Shown here piece by piece: positions 8,293 through 16,313 of a stretch of DNA of 64,000 nucleotides. Position numbers and translations under genes: made by a program. A model generated the notes under the pieces. The model did not search any database. It had not been told where the DNA came from and saw only the letters and a program-made list of their open reading frames with translations. Each line of letters opens with the position of its first letter. Within the stretch, counting starts at the first letter, position 1. This DNA comes from Thalassotalea nanhaiensis (GTDB lineage: Bacteria; Pseudomonadota; Gammaproteobacteria; Enterobacterales; Alteromonadaceae): NCBI RefSeq assembly GCF_031583575.1, contig NZ_CP134146.1, forward strand, positions 496,001 through 560,000, in the 5' to 3' direction.

Positions 8293-9477
8293 TTAGAACT
8301 GGTAACCAAATCCTAAGTTAAAACCTTTAGAGTCTTTAGAACCGCCTAACTCTTCAACATCAGCTTTAAATACAACATCTTCGTGTAGCCAATAGTTGAT
8401 ACCAACTGTAGTTGTTTCTACAGCTTCAGAAGAACTGTCGCCTGCTTGGTTGTTATATTCCGCATAACGAGCAAATACGCCAAACTCTTCAGATATTTTG
8501 TAAGAAGGCTCTACGTACCAACCTGTTTGCTCATCACGACCAAGTGATTCTGCTTCGTCACCATCAATATCCCATGTGGCGTATAATGCACGAATACTAA
8601 AGTCATTAACTTGATAAATTGCGTGTGCTTCAATTAATGTTGCCGCTGCTTCATCAACACCCGCTGCGCTTTGAGTAATATCCGTTTGATATTGTAATGT
8701 TGCAGCTAATTCTAAACCTGGAATAGCAGTGTATTTAACACGACCTGTATAAGCTAAGTTTTCTGCACTTGCTTCAGCAACCTTTTGACGACCTTTACGA
8801 ATTAAATAAGCATTTTTATCAGTTACTTCATTAACAACATTTAAACCACTTGTGATTGCTGCATCAATGCTTAAACCAGGAGCCACTTTAAAGTTACCAG
8901 CCAAACCTGCTTCCCACCAAGTTGCAGGAATAATGTTTTTCTCAACGCCGTTACGCTCTACACCGTAGAATGTTGGTGGCTCATGAGTTTCATTGATGAT
9001 ACCAACAGGTACTAAAAATAAACCCGCTTTAGTAGTGATATTTTTGCTGTAATCATATTCAACGTAGGCTTGTTCTAGTTCAACTTCACCAGGCTTGTCT
9101 TCACCGTCACCGGCTAATGAATGCTCTAGTTCAAACTCTGAGAAGAAACGTGTTTTTGAATCGAACTCATGGCCAAAGAATAAAACAAAACGGTGAAAAT
9201 CAATTTCAGCATCTTCATCTTCATAATTGTTATAGTGAAGTTCACCATAGCCACCAATAGTTGTATTAGCAAATGGATTTGCAGATGCATTTTCATCCAT
9301 TTGATCAGCCGTTGCTTCAAGACGACTTTCAGTCTCATTTAAACGTTTCTCTAAAGACTGTAGAACTTTTTGTTGTTCTGCGATTACTTCACGTAATTCT
9401 TGAGTTTCTTCAGCAGCCATTGCATTAGTTGCAAATAAAGACATAAGCGCAGTTGCGATAATTGATTTTTTCATCAC
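8293..9477 (-). CDS. Outer-membrane beta-barrel (porin-like) protein
   Basis: 394 residues. There is a signal peptide (cleavage likely after NAMA, about residue 22), then a short coiled coil (about residues 24-60, LREVIAEQQKVLQSLEKRLNE) and then a barrel that starts with TTIGGYGELHYNN and ends with the aromatic FNLGFGYQF typical of outer-membrane proteins. The coiled coil followed by a barrel resembles the OprP/OprO-type and Shewanella porin-like families. The substrate cannot be read. It is the first gene before the FMN-binding and PepSY-TM genes. Its upstream region holds a Fur-like box and a perfect FNR box, suggesting iron and oxygen control. Confidence 0.8.
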   Translation of the reverse strand: MMKKSIIATALMSLFATNAMAAEETQELREVIAEQQKVLQSLEKRLNETESRLEATADQMDENASANPFANTTIGGYGELHYNNYEDEDAEIDFHRFVLFFGHEFDSKTRFFSEFELEHSLAGDGEDKPGEVELEQAYVEYDYSKNITTKAGLFLVPVGIINETHEPPTFYGVERNGVEKNIIPATWWEAGLAGNFKVAPGLSIDAAITSGLNVVNEVTDKNAYLIRKGRQKVAEASAENLAYTGRVKYTAIPGLELAATLQYQTDITQSAAGVDEAAATLIEAHAIYQVNDFSIRALYATWDIDGDEAESLGRDEQTGWYVEPSYKISEEFGVFARYAEYNNQAGDSSSEAVETTTVGINYWLHEDVVFKADVEELGGSKDSKGFNLGFGYQF

Positions 9478-9552
9478 TTGGTATTCCCTGGTAAATGTAA
9501 TGTTTTCAAATGGTAATTATTTTATGGCGAGACTATAACCAAAGTTAAATCT

Positions 9553-9573
9553 AAATGCAAACAATTCTCATTT
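9553..9573 (-). promoter_or_regulatory. Fur-like box upstream of the barrel gene
   Basis: On the minus strand this reads AAATGAGAATTGTTTGCATTT, containing the common Fur half-site AATGAGAAT. It lies about 76-96 bases before the barrel-gene start. Predicted from sequence only. Confidence 0.6.
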
Positions 9574-9580
9574 AGATTTG

Positions 9581-9594
9581 TTGATTTAGATCAA
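9581..9594. promoter_or_regulatory. Perfect FNR/EtrA-type box
   Basis: TTGATTTAGATCAA fits TTGAT-N4-ATCAA at all ten fixed positions. It lies 104 bases before the barrel gene on one side and about 300 bases before the 19-heme cytochrome gene on the other. It could therefore serve either transcript. Regulation by an FNR/EtrA homologue (not in the window) is inferred. Confidence 0.75.
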
Positions 9595-9642
9595 ATTTTT
9601 TATAAATGATAAAAAAAGTTAATAAATGTCGATATTTGTACA

Positions 9643-9650
9643 GGGGGGGG
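9643..9650 (+). repeat. G8 homopolymer tract in the intergenic region
   Basis: Eight G residues followed by AGGAA stand out in otherwise very AT-rich non-coding DNA between the barrel gene and the cytochrome operon. The rest of 9478-9896 holds the Fur-like and FNR boxes and a TTGACA (9739-9744) with no clear -10 partner. Confidence 0.8.
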
Positions 9651-9896
9651 AGGAATACACCTAAGCTATAAAGTAATCAATGAAATTGTATCGGCAATTC
9701 AAATGAAAATTCCCAGCAAATATATATGGTTAGACATTTTGACAAGAGACAAAAAGATTTTTGAATTAAATGTTTTTTCTCACGAATAAATTACGCTCTT
9801 TTGTAAAAAGCGACTAATCTTTTTAATAGGGTATTTTTTATATTGCCACAGGATGTTCTCGGCAGTTTTAATTCATTAATAAAAACCAGGTGAAGC

Positions 9897-12800
9897 ATGC
9901 GTTCAAGTAATAGTTCAGGGTTACTTTCAGCAACATTATTTCATTTTAAAAATTTTTATAAGTTAATACTGCTCGTCAGTATTTTACTATTGGCTGGTTG
10001 CGACCATGACGACGATGATAACGATGACAAAAATCCTGATGCAAACATTACCGCCAATGCAGGTGTTGACCAACAAGTAACCTCCCAAGTAATTGTGACC
10101 TTACCTGGTTCAGGTACAACTGATACAGGAACCATAAGCACTTATGCTTGGACTCAAATCTCTGGTGATAGTGTTACGCTACTAAACTCTGATTTTGCCA
10201 CGGCAAGTTTTACCAGCCCAAGTAACCCAACAGACAATGTTTTAACATTTGAATTAACCGTAACAGATACCGAAGGCAATTTTGCTACCGACACTGTTGA
10301 TATTACCGTACAAGTAGATGGTGGCGGTGGAACAGTTCCACCAACAGCAGAAGCCGGTTCAGATAAAACAGCAATGTATGGTGATGTTGTTAACTTATTT
10401 GGTTTAGGAACCGACTCAGATGGCAGTATTGTAAGTTATCAATGGCTACAAGTGTCTGGCGCAACTGTGACCTTAATTAACCCTACTTTCCCCACAACAA
10501 AATTTACAGTGCCAGATATTGAACCTGGTGATTTAGTTTTTGAACTAACTGTTACTGACAATGATGGTTTAACGGCAACTGATACAGTGACAGTGACTAT
10601 TGAAGGCGAAGTGGTTCCACCGCCAATTGATGGAGTGGTCCTATTTGAAACACATTGTGGCGGTTGTCACACGGCTAATGGTTTAGGAACACCTGGCGGT
10701 AGTGATAAAACTGGTAGAACAGCAGAGCAAATAACAGATGCAATAGCAACCGTTAGTGCTATGAACTCATTGGACTTTTTAACTGCAGAAGAAATCCAAG
10801 CTATATCAGTAGCGATTACTCCAGAAGAAATTGATGGTGCAGCATTGTTTGAATCTGATTGTGGAGGTTGTCACACAGGTAATGGCTTGGGCTCTGGTAG
10901 CTCAGGACCGGATTTAACCAGTTATACCTTTGAACAGTTAACTTCTCGCCAGGATATGGTAGGTCATTTATCTGATCCTGAAGTGCAAGCGATTGCAGAT
11001 GCATTGGTCCCTGAGATAATTGACGGTGCAGCATTGTTTGAATCTGATTGTGGAGGTTGTCACACAGGTAATGGCTTGGGCTCTGGTAGCTCTGGACCGG
11101 ATTTAACCAGTTATACCTTTGAGCAGTTAACTGCTCGCCAAGATATGGTTGGGCATTTAACCGATCCTGAAGTGCAAGCGATTGCAGATGCATTGGTCCC
11201 AGAGATAATTGATGGTGCAGCATTGTTTGAATCTGATTGTGGCGGCTGTCACACAGGTAATGGCTTGGGCTCTGGTAGCTCTGGGCCGGATTTAACCAGT
11301 TATACCTTTGAGCAGTTGACTGCTCGCCAAGATATGGTAGGTCATTTAACCGATCCTGAAGTACAAGCGATTGCAGATGCGTTGGTACCCGAAGTACTAG
11401 ATGGCGCGCAAATATTTACAGATACTTGTGGCGGTTGTCATACCGCCAATGGCCTTGGCTCTGGCAGCTCAGATAAAACCAATCGAAATGTTACGCAAAT
11501 TATGAATGCCAACATGACGCAAGGCTTAAGTGATTTAGAATTGCAGGCGGTTGAAGCAGCGATCACTAATCAAGTTCAGCTCTTTGATGATAGCTGTAGT
11601 GGTTGTCATAGCCGTGCCGATAAAGCGAATCGGACAGCTGCACAAATTGCTGATGCGATCGCAACCGTCGGCTCGATGATGACAGCTGATCTTGAAATAT
11701 TAAACGATAGACAGCTCGGCGTAATTTCTGACGAGTTAATTGATGGTGCTGATTTATTTACTAATACCTGTGGTGGCTGTCATACCGCCAATGGGCTCGG
11801 CTCAGGCAGCTCCGATAAAACCAACCGAAATGTTACGCAAATAATGAATGCCAACATGACGCAGGGGTTAAGTGATATCCAACTGCAAGCGGTTGAAGAA
11901 GCGATCACCAATCAAGTTCAACTGTTTGATGATAGCTGTAGTGGTTGTCATAGCCGTGCCGATAAAGCGAATCGGACAGCTGCACAAATAGCTAATGCTA
12001 TTGCAACGGTTGGTTCGATGATGACGGCTGAGCTGGAAATATTAAACGATAGACAGCTTGGCGTAATTTCCGACGAGTTAATTGATGGTCCTACTTTATT
12101 TACAGATACATGTGGTGGTTGTCATACCGCCAATGGCCTTGGCTCAGGCAGCTCCGATAAAACCAATCGAAATATTACGCAAATAATGAATGCCAACATG
12201 ACGCAGGGGTTAAGTGATATCCAACTGCAAGCGGTTGAAGAAGCGATCACCAATCAAGTTCAGCTCTTTGATGATAGCTGTAGTGGTTGTCATACTCGTG
12301 CCGATAAAGCGAATCGGACAGCTGCACAAATTGCTGATGCGATCGCAACGGTCGGCTCGATGATGACTGCTGACCTAGAAGTGTTAAACGATCGACAACT
12401 CGGCGTAATTTCCGACGAGTTAATTGATGGTGCTGATTTATTTACTAATACTTGTGGTGGTTGTCATACCGCCAATGGGCTTGGCTCAGGGAGTTCAGAC
12501 AAGACTAATAAAAATATCGAACAAATCAAAGGCGCTAGCATGACGCAGGGCTTAAGTGATATTCAACTGCAAGCGGTTGAAGAAGCGATCACCAATCAAG
12601 TCCAACTCTTTGATGATAGTTGTAGTGGTTGTCACACTCGTGCCGATAAAGCGAATAGCAGCGCCGCTGAAATTGCTAATGCGATTGCAACGGTCGGTTC
12701 GATGATGATTGCTGATCTCGAAATATTAAACGATAGACAACTCGGTGTAATTTCCGACGAGTTAATTGATGGTGCTGATTTATTTACCAATACCTGTGGT

Positions 12801-13997
12801 GGCTGTCATACCGCTAATGGTCTTGGCTCAGGTAGTTCAGACAAAACAAATAAAAATATCGAGCAAATCAAAGGCGCAGGCATGACGCAAGGCTTAAGTG
12901 ATATTCAACTGCAAGCGGTTGAAGAGGCGATCACCAATCAAGTCCAGCTGTTTGATGATCGCTGTAGTGGTTGTCACACTCGTGCCGATAAAGCGAATAG
13001 AAGCGCAGCTGAAATTGCCAATGCGATCGAAACGGTCGGTTCGATGATGATTGCTGATCTCGAAATATTAAACGATAGACAGCTCGATGTAATTTCCGAC
13101 GAGTTAATTGATGGTGCTGATTTATTTACTAATACCTGTGGAGGCTGTCATACCGCTAATGGCCTTGGAACAGGTAGTTCAGACAAAACAAATAAAAATA
13201 TTGAGCAAATCAAAGGCGCGAGCATGACGCAAGGCCTAAGTGATATCCAACTGCAAGCGGTCGAAGAGGCGATCACCAATCAAGTCCAACTGTTTGATGA
13301 TCGCTGTAGTGGTTGTCACACTCGTGCCGATAAAGCGAACCGGACAGCCGCACAAATTGCCAATGCGATTGCAACGGTCGGTTCTATGATGATTGCTGAT
13401 CTCGAAATATTAAACGATAGACAGCTCGATGTAATTTCCGACGAGTTAATTGATGGAGCTCTATTGTTTACGTCTAACTGTAGCGGTTGTCATAGCGAGG
13501 CAGGTAAAGCCAATGCGACATTTGCTGATATCTCAGGCGCAATTGACAATAACACTGGCGGTATGGGGCAGTTCTCAGATTTTAATGATATGCAAATTCA
13601 AGCTATTGCAGATTACTTAATTGACGGAGCGTTATTGTTTACGTCTAACTGTAGTGGTTGTCATAGTGAGGCAGCTAAAGCCAATGCGACATTTGCTGAT
13701 ATATCAGGAGCAATTGACAATAACACTGGCGGTATGGGGCAGTTCTCAGATTTTAATGATATGCAAATTCAAGCTATTGCTGATTACTTAATTGATGGAG
13801 CCGCGTTATTTACCAATAATTGTACAGATTGCCACCAAGGCAATGGTATGGGCAGTTCAGGCTCAGATAAAACCGATGCCACATTTGCTGAAATATCTGG
13901 GGCTATAGATGGTGATTTTGGTGGAATGGGGCAGTTTTCAAGCTACACAGACCCTCAAATCCAAGCAATAGCAGATGCTCTGCTTTCAACTCCATAA
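9897..13997 (+). CDS. 19-heme tandem mini-cytochrome c lipoprotein with PKD-like domains
   Basis: 1366 residues. A long signal ends in the lipobox LLAGC (Cys35) and an Asp-rich linker follows. Two PKD-like beta domains span about residues 50-140 and 148-235. Nineteen CxxCH motifs come next, with first Cys at 254, 322, 385, 448, 511, then every 56/58 residues to 1195, and at 1252 and 1309. Each module is 56-68 residues: [L/I]F...C..CH, a Gly/Asn-rich loop, one or more Met (QDMVG, NANMTQG, GSMM, GGMGQF) and a closing helix (Q[AL].[AVE]). This looks like a chain of small class I cytochrome c domains with likely His/Met ligation. It heads the electron-transfer operon, 31 bases before the NapC-type gene. 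Predicted to sit on the outer membrane and act as a long electron wire or store. I know no named family with this exact design. Confidence 0.88.
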   Translation: MRSSNSSGLLSATLFHFKNFYKLILLVSILLLAGCDHDDDDNDDKNPDANITANAGVDQQVTSQVIVTLPGSGTTDTGTISTYAWTQISGDSVTLLNSDFATASFTSPSNPTDNVLTFELTVTDTEGNFATDTVDITVQVDGGGGTVPPTAEAGSDKTAMYGDVVNLFGLGTDSDGSIVSYQWLQVSGATVTLINPTFPTTKFTVPDIEPGDLVFELTVTDNDGLTATDTVTVTIEGEVVPPPIDGVVLFETHCGGCHTANGLGTPGGSDKTGRTAEQITDAIATVSAMNSLDFLTAEEIQAISVAITPEEIDGAALFESDCGGCHTGNGLGSGSSGPDLTSYTFEQLTSRQDMVGHLSDPEVQAIADALVPEIIDGAALFESDCGGCHTGNGLGSGSSGPDLTSYTFEQLTARQDMVGHLTDPEVQAIADALVPEIIDGAALFESDCGGCHTGNGLGSGSSGPDLTSYTFEQLTARQDMVGHLTDPEVQAIADALVPEVLDGAQIFTDTCGGCHTANGLGSGSSDKTNRNVTQIMNANMTQGLSDLELQAVEAAITNQVQLFDDSCSGCHSRADKANRTAAQIADAIATVGSMMTADLEILNDRQLGVISDELIDGADLFTNTCGGCHTANGLGSGSSDKTNRNVTQIMNANMTQGLSDIQLQAVEEAITNQVQLFDDSCSGCHSRADKANRTAAQIANAIATVGSMMTAELEILNDRQLGVISDELIDGPTLFTDTCGGCHTANGLGSGSSDKTNRNITQIMNANMTQGLSDIQLQAVEEAITNQVQLFDDSCSGCHTRADKANRTAAQIADAIATVGSMMTADLEVLNDRQLGVISDELIDGADLFTNTCGGCHTANGLGSGSSDKTNKNIEQIKGASMTQGLSDIQLQAVEEAITNQVQLFDDSCSGCHTRADKANSSAAEIANAIATVGSMMIADLEILNDRQLGVISDELIDGADLFTNTCGGCHTANGLGSGSSDKTNKNIEQIKGAGMTQGLSDIQLQAVEEAITNQVQLFDDRCSGCHTRADKANRSAAEIANAIETVGSMMIADLEILNDRQLDVISDELIDGADLFTNTCGGCHTANGLGTGSSDKTNKNIEQIKGASMTQGLSDIQLQAVEEAITNQVQLFDDRCSGCHTRADKANRTAAQIANAIATVGSMMIADLEILNDRQLDVISDELIDGALLFTSNCSGCHSEAGKANATFADISGAIDNNTGGMGQFSDFNDMQIQAIADYLIDGALLFTSNCSGCHSEAAKANATFADISGAIDNNTGGMGQFSDFNDMQIQAIADYLIDGAALFTNNCTDCHQGNGMGSSGSDKTDATFAEISGAIDGDFGGMGQFSSYTDPQIQAIADALLSTP
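10860..11426 (+). repeat. 189-bp tandem repeat, three units
   Basis: Three units starting at the CxxCH codons 10860, 11049 and 11238, each 63 codons long. They are nearly identical in DNA and encode hemes 2-4 of the tandem cytochrome. Confidence 0.9.
11427..13478 (+). repeat. 342-bp tandem repeat, six units (two hemes each)
   Basis: Exactly 2052 bases, which is six times 342. Each unit encodes a 56-residue and a 58-residue mini-cytochrome module (CGGCH then CSGCH). Units begin at 11427, 11769, 12111, 12453, 12795 and 13137. Long stretches are identical between units, and substitutions group neighbouring units (NRNVTQIMNAN in early ones, NKNIEQIKGA in later ones). This is consistent with recent stepwise duplication. 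Confidence 0.92.
13479..13991 (+). repeat. 171-bp tandem repeat, three units
   Basis: Units begin at the CxxCH codons 13479, 13650 and 13821. The first two are almost identical and the third is diverged (CTDCHQGNG). They encode hemes 17-19. Confidence 0.88.
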
Positions 13998-14028
13998 CAA
14001 ATATGAATAACAATAAAGGTAACAAATA

Positions 14029-14697
14029 ATGCTAGATTTTATGGAATGGATTTTTGAATTACTCGAACCATTTGGTTTGGTTATAGTGATATTTGCCATT
14101 GTGGTTGTTTTGCTGGTTATTGCATTTATTGTTTCCCGTTTTTTTAATAAAGCAGCATATACCAGTTTCTTTTTGATTACGGTTGGTTTATTTGTCGGTG
14201 TAGGTACTGTTGTTGGTTTTGAAGTTGGTATGGGAATGACCAATACAGAAGCTTTTTGTACTGGCTGTCATTCACAACCGGGAGCTACGGCAGAAACTTA
14301 CCATACATCTACTCATTTCAAGAATAAAACCGGGGTTCGCCCTATCTGTTCAGACTGTCACGTACCAGTTGAATTTGGCAATAAAATGTGGCGAAAAATT
14401 ATCGCATCGCGTGAATTATGGTCATATTTTGCTGGGGAATTAGATACAACAGAACAATATCTATCAAAAGTTGTACATATGCGGGATAAAGAAATAGCCC
14501 GCTTAAAAGCAAATGACTCACAAGAATGTCGTAATTGTCACGAAGTTTCACAAATGGTGTTTGAATTGCAAACTGCAAAAGCTCAAGAGTTTCATGCAGC
14601 TATGGAAAATGAAGGTAAAACTTGTATTGATTGTCACCAGGGGCTTACTCATTTGTCTGAAGACGTTGCTGCTATTGTTGAAGCAGACACACATTGA
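14029..14697 (+). CDS. NapC/NirT (CymA-like) tetraheme quinol dehydrogenase
   Basis: 222 residues with four CxxCH motifs (CTGCH from Cys77, CSDCH, CRNCH, CIDCH) in the NapC/NirT/NrfH layout. The C-terminal AQEFHAAMENEGKTCIDCH is characteristic. Such proteins are anchored in the inner membrane and pass electrons from quinol to periplasmic carriers. Two hydrophobic segments are visible, about residues 15-37 and 43-68, where CymA and NapC have one. It is the likely entry point of electrons into this operon's pathway. The ATG is preceded by AAGGTAACAA. The downstream gene begins 23 bases later. Confidence 0.88.
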   Translation: MLDFMEWIFELLEPFGLVIVIFAIVVVLLVIAFIVSRFFNKAAYTSFFLITVGLFVGVGTVVGFEVGMGMTNTEAFCTGCHSQPGATAETYHTSTHFKNKTGVRPICSDCHVPVEFGNKMWRKIIASRELWSYFAGELDTTEQYLSKVVHMRDKEIARLKANDSQECRNCHEVSQMVFELQTAKAQEFHAAMENEGKTCIDCHQGLTHLSEDVAAIVEADTH

Positions 14698-14720
14698 TTT
14701 TTGGTTTGGAGAAAGGAAAT

Positions 14721-16289
14721 ATGCAACAAAATATTGTGTTTAAATTGCCTTCAGCAGTTGTTGTGTTATTGGGTTTGCTTAGTTTATTTATAACTGGCAA
14801 CGCTGGCGCGCAACAAATATCGGCCAAAATTGAATGTACAAGTTGTCATGATCCAAAAGTGAGTCATAAGATCAAAGCAATGCACAATAGTAAGCATTGG
14901 GACAAGTTGATAAAAGAGTCGCCAGTGAATAATGATGGTTGTGCCGCTTGTCATGGTGATAGCCAAACACATGCAGCAACACCAACTAAATTTCAACCTA
15001 GAACAAGTTATGGTCCAAGATGGACAGCTACTATCGATCAACAAAATAATACCTGTTTAAACTGCCATGAAAAAACGGCAACTCATAAGGAGTGGCGTGC
15101 AGGTAAACATGCAGAACAAGAGGTTACCTGTGTGACCTGTCATGACGTCCATGTAGATCTTGATCCTGTTCGAGAAGAAGACACACAAGCTGAAGTCTGC
15201 ACTGTTTGTCATAAAGTTCAAAAGAATGGCATACATCATTTTAAAGATAAAATTGATGAAAACCCCATATGTTCAACTTGTCACAATCCGCATGCTAATC
15301 CTCTGCCGCAATTTATGATGCTGGAAAATAGATCGTTAGGTTGTCGTAACTGTCATGATTTTAGAGAGATGCAACTAAGCAGTGAAGTAAGCCTTAAGGC
15401 CAAAAATTATCATTTGGTAATGCAACATAAAGACAGAACATGTGTTGATTGTCACCTTGGTGTTGCTCATGTTGATAAAGAAAACTTTTCTAAATTACGT
15501 GAGGGCGGATTAGCGTCGATGTTGGTGGATGTATTCCACCCTGGGCAATCAGATGGTGATTGGTTACTGGAAGAGCATCCTGGAGCACAAGCACTACGTC
15601 AAGGTAGAAATTGTCGTCAATGTCATTTAGGGGAAGCGAAAGAACTTGGTAAAGCACTTGCTCCGAAAGAAATCATCTCAAGCATAGAATCCAATGTGTC
15701 AGTTAAAAAAATGGCATCAGCAGTGCAATTTACCATCACCTGGAAAGGCAGTGAAAATGATAATAGCCTTGCCTTAATGTTTGATAATGGCCAGGTTGAT
15801 GCTTTTTCAAAAGGTGGCTGTTGGGCATCTTGTCATGGGGATTTACCGGGTATGAGTCGCGACAGAGGTCTTAATAAAACTAAATATTTATTAAGTTCAT
15901 TAAAACAACAGCACAGTGTTGGTTTTCCTAGTGTTGAATATGATCAAAAAACACTGGATAACATGATAACAAATGGTGAGTTTGTCGAATTATGGCGGGT
16001 TAATTTAAGCAAAGGAAAGTTTGCTGATTTACAGCGATTTAAGGTTTTAGGTGAACGTAAAGAAAGTGAACTTGGACAACTTACGGCAAGTGCAAACTTT
16101 GCTAATGGTATATGGACTGTAGTCATAAATAAACCTATTGATGACAAGGTTAAGCCGCTTATTGAAGGTAATGATATTACCTTCGGTATAGCCATTCATT
16201 TAGATGGAAAATCAGGCGCAGAACATAAAGTGTCGTTACCACTGACCATTTCATCTGATGGTATTGATACAGATTTTATTTTGCAGTAA
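14721..16289 (+). CDS. Mosaic decaheme cytochrome with C-terminal ethylbenzene-dehydrogenase-like domain
   Basis: 522 residues from the ATG at 14721, chosen because GGAGAAAGGAAAT precedes it. A signal peptide ends at AGA (residue 30). Nine CxxCH motifs run from Cys39 to Cys298. A tenth is non-standard, CWASCH (CxxxCH) at Cys367, inside a domain (about 330-520) that looks like the heme-binding EB_dh domain of ethylbenzene or DMSO-type enzyme subunits. Hemes 1-6 resemble an MtrA/DmsE arrangement. Hemes 7-8 (CRNCH...YHLVMQHKDRTCVDCHLG) mirror the last two hemes of the NapC-like neighbour. It is probably a soluble periplasmic carrier between the quinol dehydrogenase and the MtrA-type protein. Exact role unknown. 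Confidence 0.8.
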   Translation: MQQNIVFKLPSAVVVLLGLLSLFITGNAGAQQISAKIECTSCHDPKVSHKIKAMHNSKHWDKLIKESPVNNDGCAACHGDSQTHAATPTKFQPRTSYGPRWTATIDQQNNTCLNCHEKTATHKEWRAGKHAEQEVTCVTCHDVHVDLDPVREEDTQAEVCTVCHKVQKNGIHHFKDKIDENPICSTCHNPHANPLPQFMMLENRSLGCRNCHDFREMQLSSEVSLKAKNYHLVMQHKDRTCVDCHLGVAHVDKENFSKLREGGLASMLVDVFHPGQSDGDWLLEEHPGAQALRQGRNCRQCHLGEAKELGKALAPKEIISSIESNVSVKKMASAVQFTITWKGSENDNSLALMFDNGQVDAFSKGGCWASCHGDLPGMSRDRGLNKTKYLLSSLKQQHSVGFPSVEYDQKTLDNMITNGEFVELWRVNLSKGKFADLQRFKVLGERKESELGQLTASANFANGIWTVVINKPIDDKVKPLIEGNDITFGIAIHLDGKSGAEHKVSLPLTISSDGIDTDFILQ

Positions 16290-16313
16290 TAAGTTCGCAA
16301 GGAATGTTAAAGC

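Noticed and set aside
10816-11223. Long minus-strand frame opposite the 19-heme gene with internal repeats
   Set aside because: It is the mirror of the tandem heme repeats (shared repetition comes from the plus-strand gene), has no ribosome site, and no recognisable product.
14513-14743. Plus-strand frame overlapping the NapC-like gene in another frame
   Set aside because: The NapC-like frame contains the four heme motifs. This one is Leu/Lys-rich by frame shift and has no features.
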